A stretch of 64,000 bases of DNA, taken from Sympetrum striolatum. Its lineage: Eukaryota; Arthropoda; Insecta; Odonata; Libellulidae. Positions 53,153 through 63,364 of this stretch are shown in pieces. Location of the stretch: assembly GCA_947579665.1 (NCBI GenBank), contig OX388343.1:99019657-99083656 (forward strand), given 5' to 3'. Positions within the stretch are counted from its first letter, which is position 1. Each line of letters begins with the position of its first letter. Under the pieces are notes generated by a model. The model made no database searches and was not told the DNA's origin. It saw nothing but the letters and a program-made list of their open reading frames with translations. The position numbers and the translations under genes are program-made.

Positions 53153-55552
53153 TCCAATATGTCTGACGAACAGCGAGCGAGTGAGTGAAATCATCGCAAC
53201 TATCAAATAAACGAATGAAAAAATAAACGCCGCAAACGAATTACCATGTAAAGTAGTTAATCTAATTAGAACTCGTCCTTTTATGAATTAACACCTAATA
53301 TATTCCTTAAGATGTCGTTGGCTGTTCTTCATTTAAATTACTTAACACTTTATAACTATCCCTCTGCTGTTTAATTGACTGTAAGAATTGTGAAGAAAAT
53401 TATTATCCAATAGAGAATGTAAGCAGCGCATCTGTTTAATTAAATCGAAATTATAATTTAACCATTATGTTGCAAAATCTGAGGGAACTCTTACGTCTTC
53501 TCTTGAATAGGATTTAATTTAATTTCAATGTTTTAAGATCCCGTTGACGAAAAATAATGTATTTTTATATTATTATAATCGTGGAATTAGTAAACGTAAA
53601 CCAAGCGAAATTCAACATTCAAACTTATGGGAGTTATCTCATCAAAGCGATGTAATCGGTAGTGATAAGAAATGCTCGCAAGTTATGCTCGCGATCTTTC
53701 CTCAAAAATTCATGAAATTCAAATAACAAAAATTAATTACATTTCCTTTACTTGGCCATTTATTTTTCTGTCTAATTTGCATGATTTTAACTCGCGACCA
53801 AGAACAAATACTATATATTCAGATCACACTTTATTACACCAAAATGAGTCTTTCTTCCCACGATTACAGGGCCGACTTAATATTTTATATGAGATTCCTC
53901 TCGTGAATTCGGATTTTAAATTTCGTTTATCGAGTGGAATGTCCTATAAAGAGAATTTTCCATCGCAAATTGGCATCCTAGCCATCCGCCTTTCTTGAAA
54001 ACCTCAAGAACGGCAAGTATTTTGATCATAAATTCCAACGTTGTCTCTTAGTATGTGAAATGAAGCCCAGGATTTTCATTCCGGTAATAGAAAGTCTACG
54101 CATGTTCATTAAAGGGACTTCCCAATATTTGCTTCGTAAAAACTGCTAAGAAATACGACAAGAATCTTTGTCGTGTAGAAGGAATGTTTCAAGGAATTTG
54201 ATCGTGAAATTTTATTAATATTTTATCGTAGTTGAAATATTTAATCATTTTCTTCTTACTTAAATATAAAAACTTATATCTCTTCATCCAGCAGGTGATG
54301 GATTAGAAATCACGAGAATTGTCGTATGAAATTATGAAGATTACTTTTTAGTCAGTTTTTAATACAAAAGTAACTTGATCAATTTATATTTTTTTAATTT
54401 TTGGATTTATTATACTCCAGATTAAATTAAGATCGAAGTGGAAAGCCCCCTATAAAGAGACATTACAATCAATTCAAAATACACTATTACCCAGGATAAA
54501 TTTTCTTAGTGATTGTTAGTTTTTATTTTAAAAATAATTAAATGATGATGCATCCCAATATTAAGATCTCCTTCTATAGCGTATTTGCGTTGAGCAGGAG
54601 ATAAACTCTGCTTGTTTCTTAAGGGGTTGTATTCTAAATAAGTGTACGTTGACATTTTGCAGTCCGAGAAAATAGTGTCAGATATGTTAGTATCTTTTAG
54701 AGGATTATCCGCGGAAATTTCGTTAAATATTATGAGATATTGCGATGATTAAATTTCCACTATAAATTATTTCTGAATTTCCCTCCACTTCTCATCTGAC
54801 CAAATTTCAGAAGATAGATGCCCTTTTAGTTACCTCAACAGCCCATATTGTAAGGCAATACTTTTTCGTGATGGAATCACTGTATATCATGTTCGAATTC
54901 GAGTCTAGCTGTCTAACTTGCATGAGTTAATAGTAGTGGTAAATTGTCTATTCTCGCACACTTTTGTCCTTGAACTTTAAAAACCAAGCAAACAGTTAAA
55001 TAATCGCTTGCTGCAGGGATGATATGCATGCGCGAAGGACGGGACGGGGTGGGGGAACTTCCTTAAAAAGAGCGAGATAGTGATTGAATTAATCATTTAA
55101 AATTTTCTTTCTGTTAAAATAATGACAAAAAAGTCTTTGGCGTATGGAGTACTAAAGTCAGTAGGTGCCGGTAACATGAATTACTAGTTCCAAACCTCAT
55201 TTAAGTATACCATAGTAACTATAGTTACGTTTAATACACTAAGGAAAAGAACTGTGGAGGCAGTGGAACTTCGATGATACCCAATCCTTAATCAAGATGG
55301 AAATTTAGCAAGAGATTTTTACTCAAGGTTCGCGAGGTATGCAATTTATCCATCTTAACTATATTCATTTTTTTAATTAGCTCAATTGCAGATTCTCCCA
55401 CCAAAGAATATCTAAATATAGTTATAGCAACCCAGTCTTCTTAGAGCTATATATTATTAAAGAAGCAATTGTAGGAATCAGTTTCTTGGGAAAATATTAC
55501 GTTTGGGTACTTGAAAACCAAGTTGCAGGTTATTAAGCAGTCATATACTCAG
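53153..55552. other. No gene recognised
   Basis: AT-rich non-coding DNA with no supportable features. Confidence 0.5.
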
Positions 55553-55665
55553 GGCTGCAATAGCATGCTTATTTCTAAGAATCGTGCTTATTTTGAGGAA
55601 GAAAATCTTAGAAAATGAAATTGTGCTTATTTCTAAGAAATGTGCTTATAGTGTGCATGTTTACA
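55553..55665 (+). repeat. Interspersed GTGCTTATTTCTAAGA words
   Basis: Four near copies of GTGCTTATTT, two followed by CTAAGAA, occur within about 110 bp. A short irregular local array, probably slippage-derived. Confidence 0.5.
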
Positions 55666-57349
55666 CTTACATAGTGCATGTTTATTTTGTCTTATTTTAA
55701 CCAAATCGAAGAAAGTCCAATAGTCTCTCACATTGTATGTAATAAGAAGCTCCTGTGCGAGAACTTGAGGGAGTGTAAACTGGCAAGATCGTCGCGAAAT
55801 ATAGTCGTGACAATTTATTGCATGTAGTGTATATAATCCCTTCTTTATACATCTCAATATGACCAGCGGTGAGGTGCATGAACTGCTTTCGAAAGACAAA
55901 GAATTGCTGAAGGAAATCAGTGGTAATGCGGAATATTGCAAATAAAACTGCTTAACCAATTGTATATTATTTTTTGCATAAAATCTTATGTTTTGGTCCG
56001 AGTGTGATTATTCCTGGCTCCAAATCGATGTTAGCCCTGCATATATTCAAGATATATACCATAAACACTACAATGAGTGAAATATATGATGCCTTAGATG
56101 TTGAGTAATACTTGTTCATCAAATATCAGAAATAATTTCTTAGTGACCAGCTCCATGGATTAAAAGTATCACTGAACTGAACTGATAACCATTTACGTTC
56201 TCTCATTTCTCACCGACACTTTTTTCAAGCTCATCCCAAATCTGACAATTCTTTCCAGTTGTGATCCGCATATTCCAACACGATGTCCAATCACTGGAGG
56301 GATTAGTTTCCATGCAAATTCAAGTCTCCTTTTGCATTTTGTCCTCCTCCTTTGGCTCGAGGGCGAATTACACTCTCATCTCTTTCTCCTTAAAACCCTT
56401 CACTCTTCTTTTTATTCGTTTACCCTTCTCGGGCGCAAAAAATCTCCATATCCACTCGCAATCAACTCCTTTCTCCCCCTCTTTCGTGGAGTAACCTCTT
56501 GGTCTCGTTCGGCGTCACCGGTCCACGGAATATCTACTCCTACTTGCAATCAAAGTTTGCTTTGGCGGAAATGACTCAGACTTTCCCTCGATGACCTCCC
56601 TTCGACGCCTCTCTCACTCTTTTAATCCCCTAACAACTCGTCGGGAATTACTGTCCCCTTCCCACCTCGACCACCTATTTGGAACTCTGCCAAATGAATT
56701 TCGCCTCCAATGGAATGACCCTCACTCTCTCTTCGGCGAATTCTTTGCAAATTAATCTGCAGAAGGATGTCACTTAGTGAGCTTAATCGAAATATATTCT
56801 TAACAAATGCTACGTCTCCTTTGACAGGGATACTCCAATAAGTCAACGGTATGATACATGAAGAGCATTCCTAAGTTTCGAGATCAGAGTAAGGTTCTCT
56901 AACACGAAATTAACAAATCAGGGATAGCAGAATTAAATTGATATAAAGATATATGATTAAAAAGTGGCTAAAATAGGGCAATGGAGGTTCGTTTAATCAA
57001 TTTAAGAATTTTAAGGTCACAAAATTGTAAAGAATGACTTCCACTATCAACATCAAAATTTGCTTATTGATATTTGAGTAATACCTAGCTAAAATATTAT
57101 GACCTTCTGAGTCATATCACTAAAATACACGCATGAGTTGCATATCTGAAGATCAAACGAGTAGAGCACAAAATAGTCGTAAAACTCGTAGTCAAAGAAT
57201 TTTAGGCTACTATAATTATGGTGAACGACTCGATTGAATACCGAGAGACGCGCACAATATGAAATTATATTTAAATAGATAAGGGAATAAACTTACAAAA
57301 AAATAAACCAGATTGCATGCATACTAGATGTGTTAGAAATTTGCTATTA
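55666..57349. other. No gene recognised
   Basis: Non-coding. 56,330-56,720 is pyrimidine-rich with long open frames on + and -, but no domain motif was recognised. Confidence 0.45.
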
Positions 57350-57351
57350 TA

Positions 57352-57452
57352 CATGGGTGGTCTGAAAATTTTCCGACATTTCGGCATATCTCGACATGTT
57401 TTCTGAAGATTTCTGAAAAATCTGGGGTCGGAAACTTTTCAGACCAGCCTCG
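57352..57452. mobile_element. 101-bp Tc1/mariner-like MITE
   Basis: Flanked by TA (57,350-57,351 and 57,453-57,454). Left end CATGGGTGGTCTGAAAATTT; right end reversed CGAGGCTGGTCTGAAAAGTT, both running into TCCGAC. This end type, with GGTCTGAAAA then TCCGAC, resembles arthropod mariner-like ends. No coding. Confidence 0.7.
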
Positions 57453-57454
57453 TA

Positions 57455-59330
57455 TATAAATCCATCCAAACGTGAAATAAATGAACAATTCTGGAGAGCT
57501 GTCCCTCTCTCAAATTTTCTCTCTCCCTTTATTTCAATTTATAAAAAGAAGTCCACAAAGCCAGTTATGATTAACTTTTCCAATAATCAACTTACGCTGT
57601 AAAGTGAAAGTAAATTAAAATCCTTTTAAAGTTAAATAGTATTATAGACTATGAGACTCTGATTTCATTTTACATGCTATAGATTTAAAGAAATAGAAAG
57701 TGCATATTTCAAGTATATAATCAACAATGGTAACTTCATCGACCGGTTTGCACCATTTCATACCATTACATATAAAAACACTCGATAAAGTACTTCAATG
57801 TGGGTTTTTGAAAGCTTTCACTATTTTTGGAATGAAAGCAGCAGTTCAGTTTCAGTCAAATCCACACATTTAAAAATCTATGTGGATGAATAAGATTAAA
57901 CTTTCATAAGATTCCATTGTGAAAGTAACTATTTATTTTTTATATACTTCAAAAACTCCTTAGTTACTACTATCGATGCATAAGTTTGATTTTATCATTC
58001 AATAGTATATTTTCAGTTACACGGATAGTAATGGAGACCATTTCAGAAGATAAATTTTTAGACGGAGAAATCTTTCATTTTTAGAGCAATCATACACAGT
58101 TACAGCATTATACTTTTAAAATGTATGAACGCAGTTATCTTTTAAATTATCTTATAATCAATAGTTTTAAATCGATGCGAGATTTTCCTCAATAACATTT
58201 CCCGCTCAAGTCATTCTCTACTTGTTTTCACATTACCTCTATATCTCATATCTTCGGCTTTACCACCGTTACCCATTGATGCTCCCTTCAAAGACCGGCG
58301 GATCCGCTTTCTTTCCATACCTACACGTCGCCTCGCTACTCCAGAGACGCGTCCGAGTACCTCGTCGTCCCTTATCGTCACATTCTCAACGGCAAATTCC
58401 AACGAACGCCTCTCTCCGTTCTCGCACGTTATCCTGCCGTTTAATAAGAAAAAGCTGGAATGTGAAGGAAAGGGTTGAAGGGAAGGTGTTCCTTATGAGC
58501 GCGAAGAAGAGTGTGTTTCCTCGATGTATGACAACGCCCATGAGGTCACATATTTATGCGAGTGGAGCTATTTTGAAGAAAAGAGTCAAATGCGCTTCTC
58601 CCCTATTAAATAATGCGTAGCTGGAAATGACTGTGAACTGGCGTAATAACTGGGAAATCCATTTGCGTTGTAAGAAAAGATGAAGATGACTCCAGCAGAA
58701 ATCTTCCCCAAAAACAGTTTTATCTCTGAGCTGCAAGTGGATTGATAAACAAACGTATATTAATAAATATGCAGCATTTATTTATTACATTTAAACTGTA
58801 ACACTAAAAATCTAAGCTATTGGTTTTAGGTATATCAACATAAATCATTTAATAACCAACTATTTCGTTATTTACTCTCAAAAATATCACAATGAATACC
58901 AGAATATATAGTCCTACATAGGAAGTATGTTTAACGAGTGTCCTTTTAAATTTCGTTCTAACTGCAGACCTTAGAACTGACTGTAAACCAACGCATGTTA
59001 AAAGTATTAAGTATTGAAATCGTACCTTTGCTTCCAGGAAGCTTTTAATCTTGATTTTTGTGAATGTCTGGCAGAAGTTTTCGTAATTGGATGCTTTCCC
59101 TTCAATACTTTATACCATTTTCATGTAAACGTTTTATGTTGAATTTTTCGCGGCCAAAATAGGAGTTGCCATATGAGATGGAACAAATTTCATCAGTGTC
59201 TGAATCAATAGAATGTTAAAAATTCGACGAAATATTAATGAATTGCCATATTTATGCTGCAATAAGGTTAATTAAAACAAGGAAAGGGTTAAAGGTACTT
59301 TGCACATAAGGGCGTGCGCCCAGGAAAAAT
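57455..59330. other. No gene recognised
   Basis: AT-rich except for about 58,200-58,620, which has overlapping open frames on both strands and no motif. Confidence 0.45.
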
Positions 59331-59520
59331 CCCAAGGATAAACGGACTTGAAAAAAGCCTGACGGGGCCGGGAATCGAACCCGGGATCTTCCTCTATCCG
59401 GAAGGCAACCTAATGCTCTGGCCGGGTAGCCTAGATGGTCAAGGCAGCTAAGATAGAGGAAGATCCGGGTTCGATTCCCGGCCCCATCAGACTTTTTTCA
59501 AGTCCGTTTTTCCTTGGGAG
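59331..59520. mobile_element. Head-to-head tRNA-derived SINE pieces
   Basis: Left arm 59,331-59,398 is an inverted copy of 59,452-59,520 with few differences: CGGACTTGAAAAAAG, then GGGGCCGGGAATCGAACC, then CTTCCTCTATC. The right half is a tRNA-like unit on the + strand with a perfect Pol III A box TAGCCTAGATGG (59,427-59,438), a perfect B box GGTTCGATTCC (59,468-59,478), a paired D-arm (GCCT with AGGC) and a paired T-arm. The anticodon arm is shortened and the acceptor stem fails, so it is not a working tRNA. The left arm has the B box in reverse. It probably arose by SINE inversion or template switching. Confidence 0.75.
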
Positions 59521-59973
59521 ATAAATAAAACTTTTAGGACCCCTAATATCGGTAAAGGGAACAGTCGTTCATACCTTCCAGGAATAAATTCATCGCGTTC
59601 ATCCAGTTTGATGATAAATTTCCGGAGCTACCGTATGAAATTACGCGTAGTAACCGGAAGCTACTTCAAGGTACCATTTATTCGTTGGAAACAAGTCCCT
59701 AGCAATTGACCACTCAAAAACCTTTCGTATTAGTATTATTTATTTCACTCTGGACACCCGATAAGGTAGGAGTAAGGATTTGTCTATCTTTTACGCTTTT
59801 TCAATCACCCTAATTTCGTAAAATGAAGTAAACTGTTGGACGACCGTCTCGTTCATAAGCTTTGGCTACAATGTATGACTTAACCCTCGACTGAAATCCT
59901 TCCGACTCTGCTAAATAGCCCGCCATACATCTCCGTCATTTTGCTGAGATCAAGCGTAGGCGGGAGTGGAAGA
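59521..59973. other. No gene recognised
   Basis: Spacer of about 450 bp between the SINE palindrome and the RAG1-like transposon. No feature was recognised. Confidence 0.5.
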
Positions 59974-59978
59974 CGGAG
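59974..59978 (+). repeat. Target duplication CGGAG, left
   Basis: Matches 63,360-63,364 exactly. A 5-bp GC-rich duplication is the size and composition made by Transib and RAG recombinases. Confidence 0.8.
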
Positions 59979-60004
59979 CACAGTGGGCTAGAATCGAAAA
60001 AACC
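59979..60004 (+). promoter_or_regulatory. RSS-like transposon end
   Basis: CACAGTG (59,979-59,985) equals the heptamer of vertebrate recombination signals. GAAAAAACC (59,996-60,004) matches the nonamer consensus at 7 of 9 positions, but the spacer is 10 nt rather than 12 or 23. The same site is present, inverted, at 63,334-63,359. The heptamer match is direct observation; the nonamer reading is tentative. Confidence 0.55.
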
Positions 60005-60715
60005 TGGACAAGGGGCTAAAAATGGTTTTTTTGAGTGCGGTTATTGAAACTTGGCATAGTTATTGCAAAATGATTGAATTTTATGTTCCCGCTCGTCGTA
60101 TTTTAAAATTTTCAGGCGTCAAATAGATACAGGGCGTCAAACTTGAGAAATGTTCACCAAAACGGGAAGTTTCGGATTTTTCGGAAAAACGTTCAAGTTC
60201 GTTTATATATAGTTTCTTTTGAGAGAAGCTGTTGGAAAAAAAACACAGCAGTAATCTAGCATTACTCTTTGTCTTTCAATTCGCTGATTGATTCATGCTC
60301 TAAGATGATTCTTTGGTTATTTAAAGCAACAAAATTGCGGACACCTTTTTCAGACAAATATCGAGATGAAGTAAGGAAATCAACTAGGTAAACAGCAATG
60401 GACTATCAAGTCTCTTATACCACGTCAATCTACAGGGCTTCTAGATATGGAATCTGAAGAGATTGTTTCATTTCACCTGCTACCCTGTGATTTCGGTGGA
60501 CTTTTCCTAAGCGCTGCGCGGTCCGGCTGGGCGCCGTAGAATACCCAAATCCGGTTTCGGTATCTTTTTGGTTATGTTGAGTCGAAAATTTTGCTTCATT
60601 TATGTTTAATTCTGGCAAACCATATAAAAAATTTATTTTAATACACTTTAAGATATGAGTTTGAGACCATTAATTTAGATAATAAATGCGGAATTGAGAA
60701 ATTTTGGCACATTAG
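59979..60715 (+). repeat. Left 737-bp terminal inverted repeat
   Basis: Begins CACAGTG and ends at ...GGCACATTAG, where identity to the right arm stops. It contains an open frame of 62 codons on the minus strand (60,430-60,618) whose product is identical to that of 62,720-62,908 in the right arm. That peptide (starts MPELNINEAKF) has no recognised family and is probably not a gene. Confidence 0.9.
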
Positions 60716-60899
60716 GGAAATTGTTTGTTAGTTAGTTTAATACGTATTAAAACTCTTAAAATTTTTAATATTCCTGTGGCTTTTACATATATTACCTTAT
60801 TGTCGGAATGGCTGCTTAAATATCAATTATTAATTGTAATTAACGTATTTCATTACCTTATTAAGTGCCTCCCGCTCAGTCGTCAGAAGATTCTTCATC

Positions 60900-61951
60900 T
60901 TAATCCTCGGATTCAAATAACTCGCTCTCTCGGTCGTCGATGGTCAGGAGATTTCTTAACTCTGTTGTTAGGATCCTTTTCTTCTTGGATTTCAATGTGC
61001 CTTACATGGTAAACCTGGCATCTGATGTCACCAGCAGCCTTTTTATTAAATCATCATTAGTGGCTATTCTCGAGTGTTTCCTCGCGAATCTTACCCGAAA
61101 CCTCCTGATTTCTTTGTTTCTAGCTTCCATGGCTTCTTCTGATATCTCTCTCAACGGAAGAATCGCATCTTTTGATATTCCTGTTCCGTGAATAAGTGCT
61201 TTATGTTCTGTTGGAGGCATATAGTACCAAGGATACCAATTTACGTAGAGACAGGCAGTATCCCAGCAGTAGCTTGAAAAAATGGAAAATTTATTCCATC
61301 TTCAGAATGCTCTTCGTCTCCTTCTTCCATTGAAGGCGAATTGGCTGCCAAAACACGTTGAGGATGGCCGCGGATTTGACCATATTATTTTACCTTAATG
61401 TAACATAATAACCAAAATTATTATTGAAATGACTAGATGAAAGTTGTCTTTATTTTAAGTTTAAGTTTGTGTAAAACGCTGAATTAGTGCTATTCACCTG
61501 TATTATCTTTGACTGAACGGAGAGGAACGAGAGATCTCACGAATAAGAACTCGTACGATTTTCCCTCCTGTTGCTATCCTTGCTTATACAGTACAGTGCC
61601 AGAGCTTCCATCGAAACCATATTTGCAGGCTAGAGAGCATTTGATTTTACGCTTTGAGGCTTGTACTGTTGATATTGAAGCTACAATTCTTGACGATGTA
61701 AGTGCTAGCAGAGATTACAAATTCACTTCGCTAGTCTCTTCCGAAACGGAAATCCCTTCTGGATATATAGCAAGGCAGTACCTAAGAGAATCATTCACAT
61801 CAGAGTTTAATCTTTCAAGTTCAACTTGCGAATCAAAAAATTCAGCATATGATTCTTTCGATCCAAGACTGATTTGGTTTCCTTCTATTTTATAATTACT
61901 TGAAGAATCACCAATCAAGTAATTTCGGAAAAATGCATTTCACAAAAGACA
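60900..61951 (-). pseudogene. Broken RAG1/Transib-type transposase
   Basis: Remnant of a DDE recombinase read on the minus strand. From about 61,951 to 61,490 one frame runs through AIYPEGISVSE, then CKYGFDGSSGTVLYKQ, whose Asp codon (61,610-61,612) matches the first catalytic Asp of RAG1-type enzymes, then FLFVRSLVPLRS. It is interrupted by TAA at 61,715-61,717 and TAG at 61,574-61,576. After a putative intron, WSNPRPSSTCF (about 61,384-61,350) and, one frame over, QPIRLQWKKET follow. The middle of the protein with the second Asp is missing, the junction lying near 61,285-61,330. The C-terminus returns at about 61,285: YCWDTACLYV, WYPWYYMPPTEHKALIHG, then ISEEAMEARNKEIRRFR with the putative catalytic Glu at 61,137-61,139, and LLVTSD. 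A further in-frame stop sits at 61,002-61,004, and the frame closes at 60,900. The block HK.L.H...SE.....NK..RRFR...AR matches the RAG1 C-terminal catalytic region. Confidence 0.82.
61390..61496 (-). other. Putative intron in transposase remnant
   Basis: On the minus strand, GATAATACAG is followed by GTGAATAG (donor) and the segment ends in TACATTAAG before GTAAAATAATATGG. Removing it would join DNTG to KIIWSNPRPS in one frame, skip the in-frame TAG at 61,490-61,492 and restore the order of blocks seen in the family. The interior is AT-rich. The acceptor tract is weak, so the exact 3' boundary is uncertain. Confidence 0.5.
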
Positions 61952-62622
61952 ATTCTATGTTTCAATAAACGTCAAGTAAAAGACTATTTAAAAAACGGAA
62001 ATAAATAAGGATCTGTTGCTTAATTCTCCATGTTGAATGATGAAAAGTACCCAATTCACTTAGATGCGCAATTTTCGGCATGAAAACATTTAAGATTCCT
62101 ATCACTCTTGGTAAAAAAATATCAAATTTTCTAAAAATCTTATTTAGACGCCATTTACCCATATTTTTCTTATTTTAATAAATTACTCATACTTTATGTG
62201 ATGGATCAGCTAGAGATTTCCAAATAACAGCCACAGGGCAAACGGTTCGTCGTTGTTTCTCGTGGAGTCCCTTGAAGCCAAAATGCTGTGGCAGGATATC
62301 CTAAAACCAAAAGCACAAGAAACTAACTTTTTGCCTTCAAAGAAAGACTAAAACTGAAACTTCCAAAATATTTTCTCTTTCCTAACAACTCCGAAGGCAC
62401 GTGCCCAATAGCTCTAGCAAAGGGGCGGATGTGTACGGATGTTGGCATTGCACTAGAGTGCCGTAATCCGTACTTAACTCAGAGCCCATAAAATAAGGAC
62501 CGGCTAAACTGGCAGATGAGAAGATTGCTCAATTCTGTTAACAGTATTTTTGACCAGCATAGAAAATATAAAGTTCACCTGAGTTATTTTTACTGGTAAA
62601 AATATAATATAGACCAATGTTT
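61952..62622. other. Core of the transposon upstream of the transposase remnant
   Basis: Corresponds to the 5' side of the transposase on the minus strand. The minus frame at 61,962-62,162 has no recognisable motif. The N-terminal region of the original gene may be decayed beyond recognition. Confidence 0.4.
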
Positions 62623-63359
62623 CTAATGTGCCAAAATTTCTCAATTCCGCATTTATTATCTAAATTAATGGTCTCAAACTCATATCTTAAAGTGTATTAA
62701 AATAAATTTTTTATATGGTTTGCCAGAATTAAACATAAATGAAGCAAAATTTTCGACTCAACATAACCAAAAAGATACCGAAACCGGATTTGGGTATTCT
62801 ACGGCGCCCAGCCGGACCGCGCAGCGCTTAGGAAAAGTCCACCGAAATCACAGGGTAGCAGGTGAAATGAAACAATCTCTTCAGATTCCATATCTAGAAG
62901 CCCTGTAGATTGACGTGGTATAAGAGACTTGATAGTCCATTGCTGTTTACCTAGTTGATTTCCTTACTTCATCTCGATATTTGTCTGAAAAAGGTGTCCG
63001 CAATTTTGTTGCTTTAAATAACCAAAGAATCATCTTAGAGCATGAATCAATCAGCGAATTGAAAGACAAAGAGTAATGCTAGATTACTGCTGTGTTTTTT
63101 TTCCAACAGCTTCTCTCAAAAGAAACTATATATAAACGAACTTGAACGTTTTTCCGAAAAATCCGAAACTTCCCGTTTTGGTGAACATTTCTCAAGTTTG
63201 ACGCCCTGTATCTATTTGACGCCTGAAAATTTTAAAATACGACGAGCGGGAACATAAAATTCAATCATTTTGCAATAACTATGCCAAGTTTCAATAACCG
63301 CACTCAAAAAAACCATTTTTAGCCCCTTGTCCAGGTTTTTTCGATTCTAGCCCACTGTG
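62623..63359 (-). repeat. Right 737-bp terminal inverted repeat
   Basis: Exact inverted counterpart of 59,979-60,715 as far as compared, including the 8-base poly(A/T) run that would be expected to drift quickly. It ends CTAGCCCACTGTG. Confidence 0.9.
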
Positions 63360-63364
63360 CGGAG
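63360..63364 (+). repeat. Target duplication CGGAG, right
   Basis: Exact copy of 59,974-59,978, directly abutting the CACTGTG terminus. Confidence 0.8.

Larger units (their letters stand above)
59979..63359. mobile_element. Transib/RAG1-like foldback transposon
   Basis: A 3,381-bp DNA transposon insertion. The ends are CACAGTGGGCTAG and its complement, flanked by the 5-bp duplication CGGAG. The inverted repeats are 737 bp each and look identical wherever compared; mirrored positions sum to 123,338 throughout, so there are no indels. A 1,907-bp core separates them (60,716-62,622). The core's minus strand holds a broken RAG1-type transposase. Termini, duplication length and transposase all point to the Transib/RAG1 branch. 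The long arms are unusual, since Transib repeats are generally short. With stops and a deletion in its transposase the copy depends on an enzyme supplied elsewhere, yet the matching arms suggest recent activity or gene conversion between arms. Confidence 0.85.

Noticed and set aside
59420..59490. Functional tRNA gene on the + strand
   Set aside because: A and B boxes are perfect, but the acceptor stem does not pair and the anticodon arm is shortened; it is also half of an inverted SINE structure.
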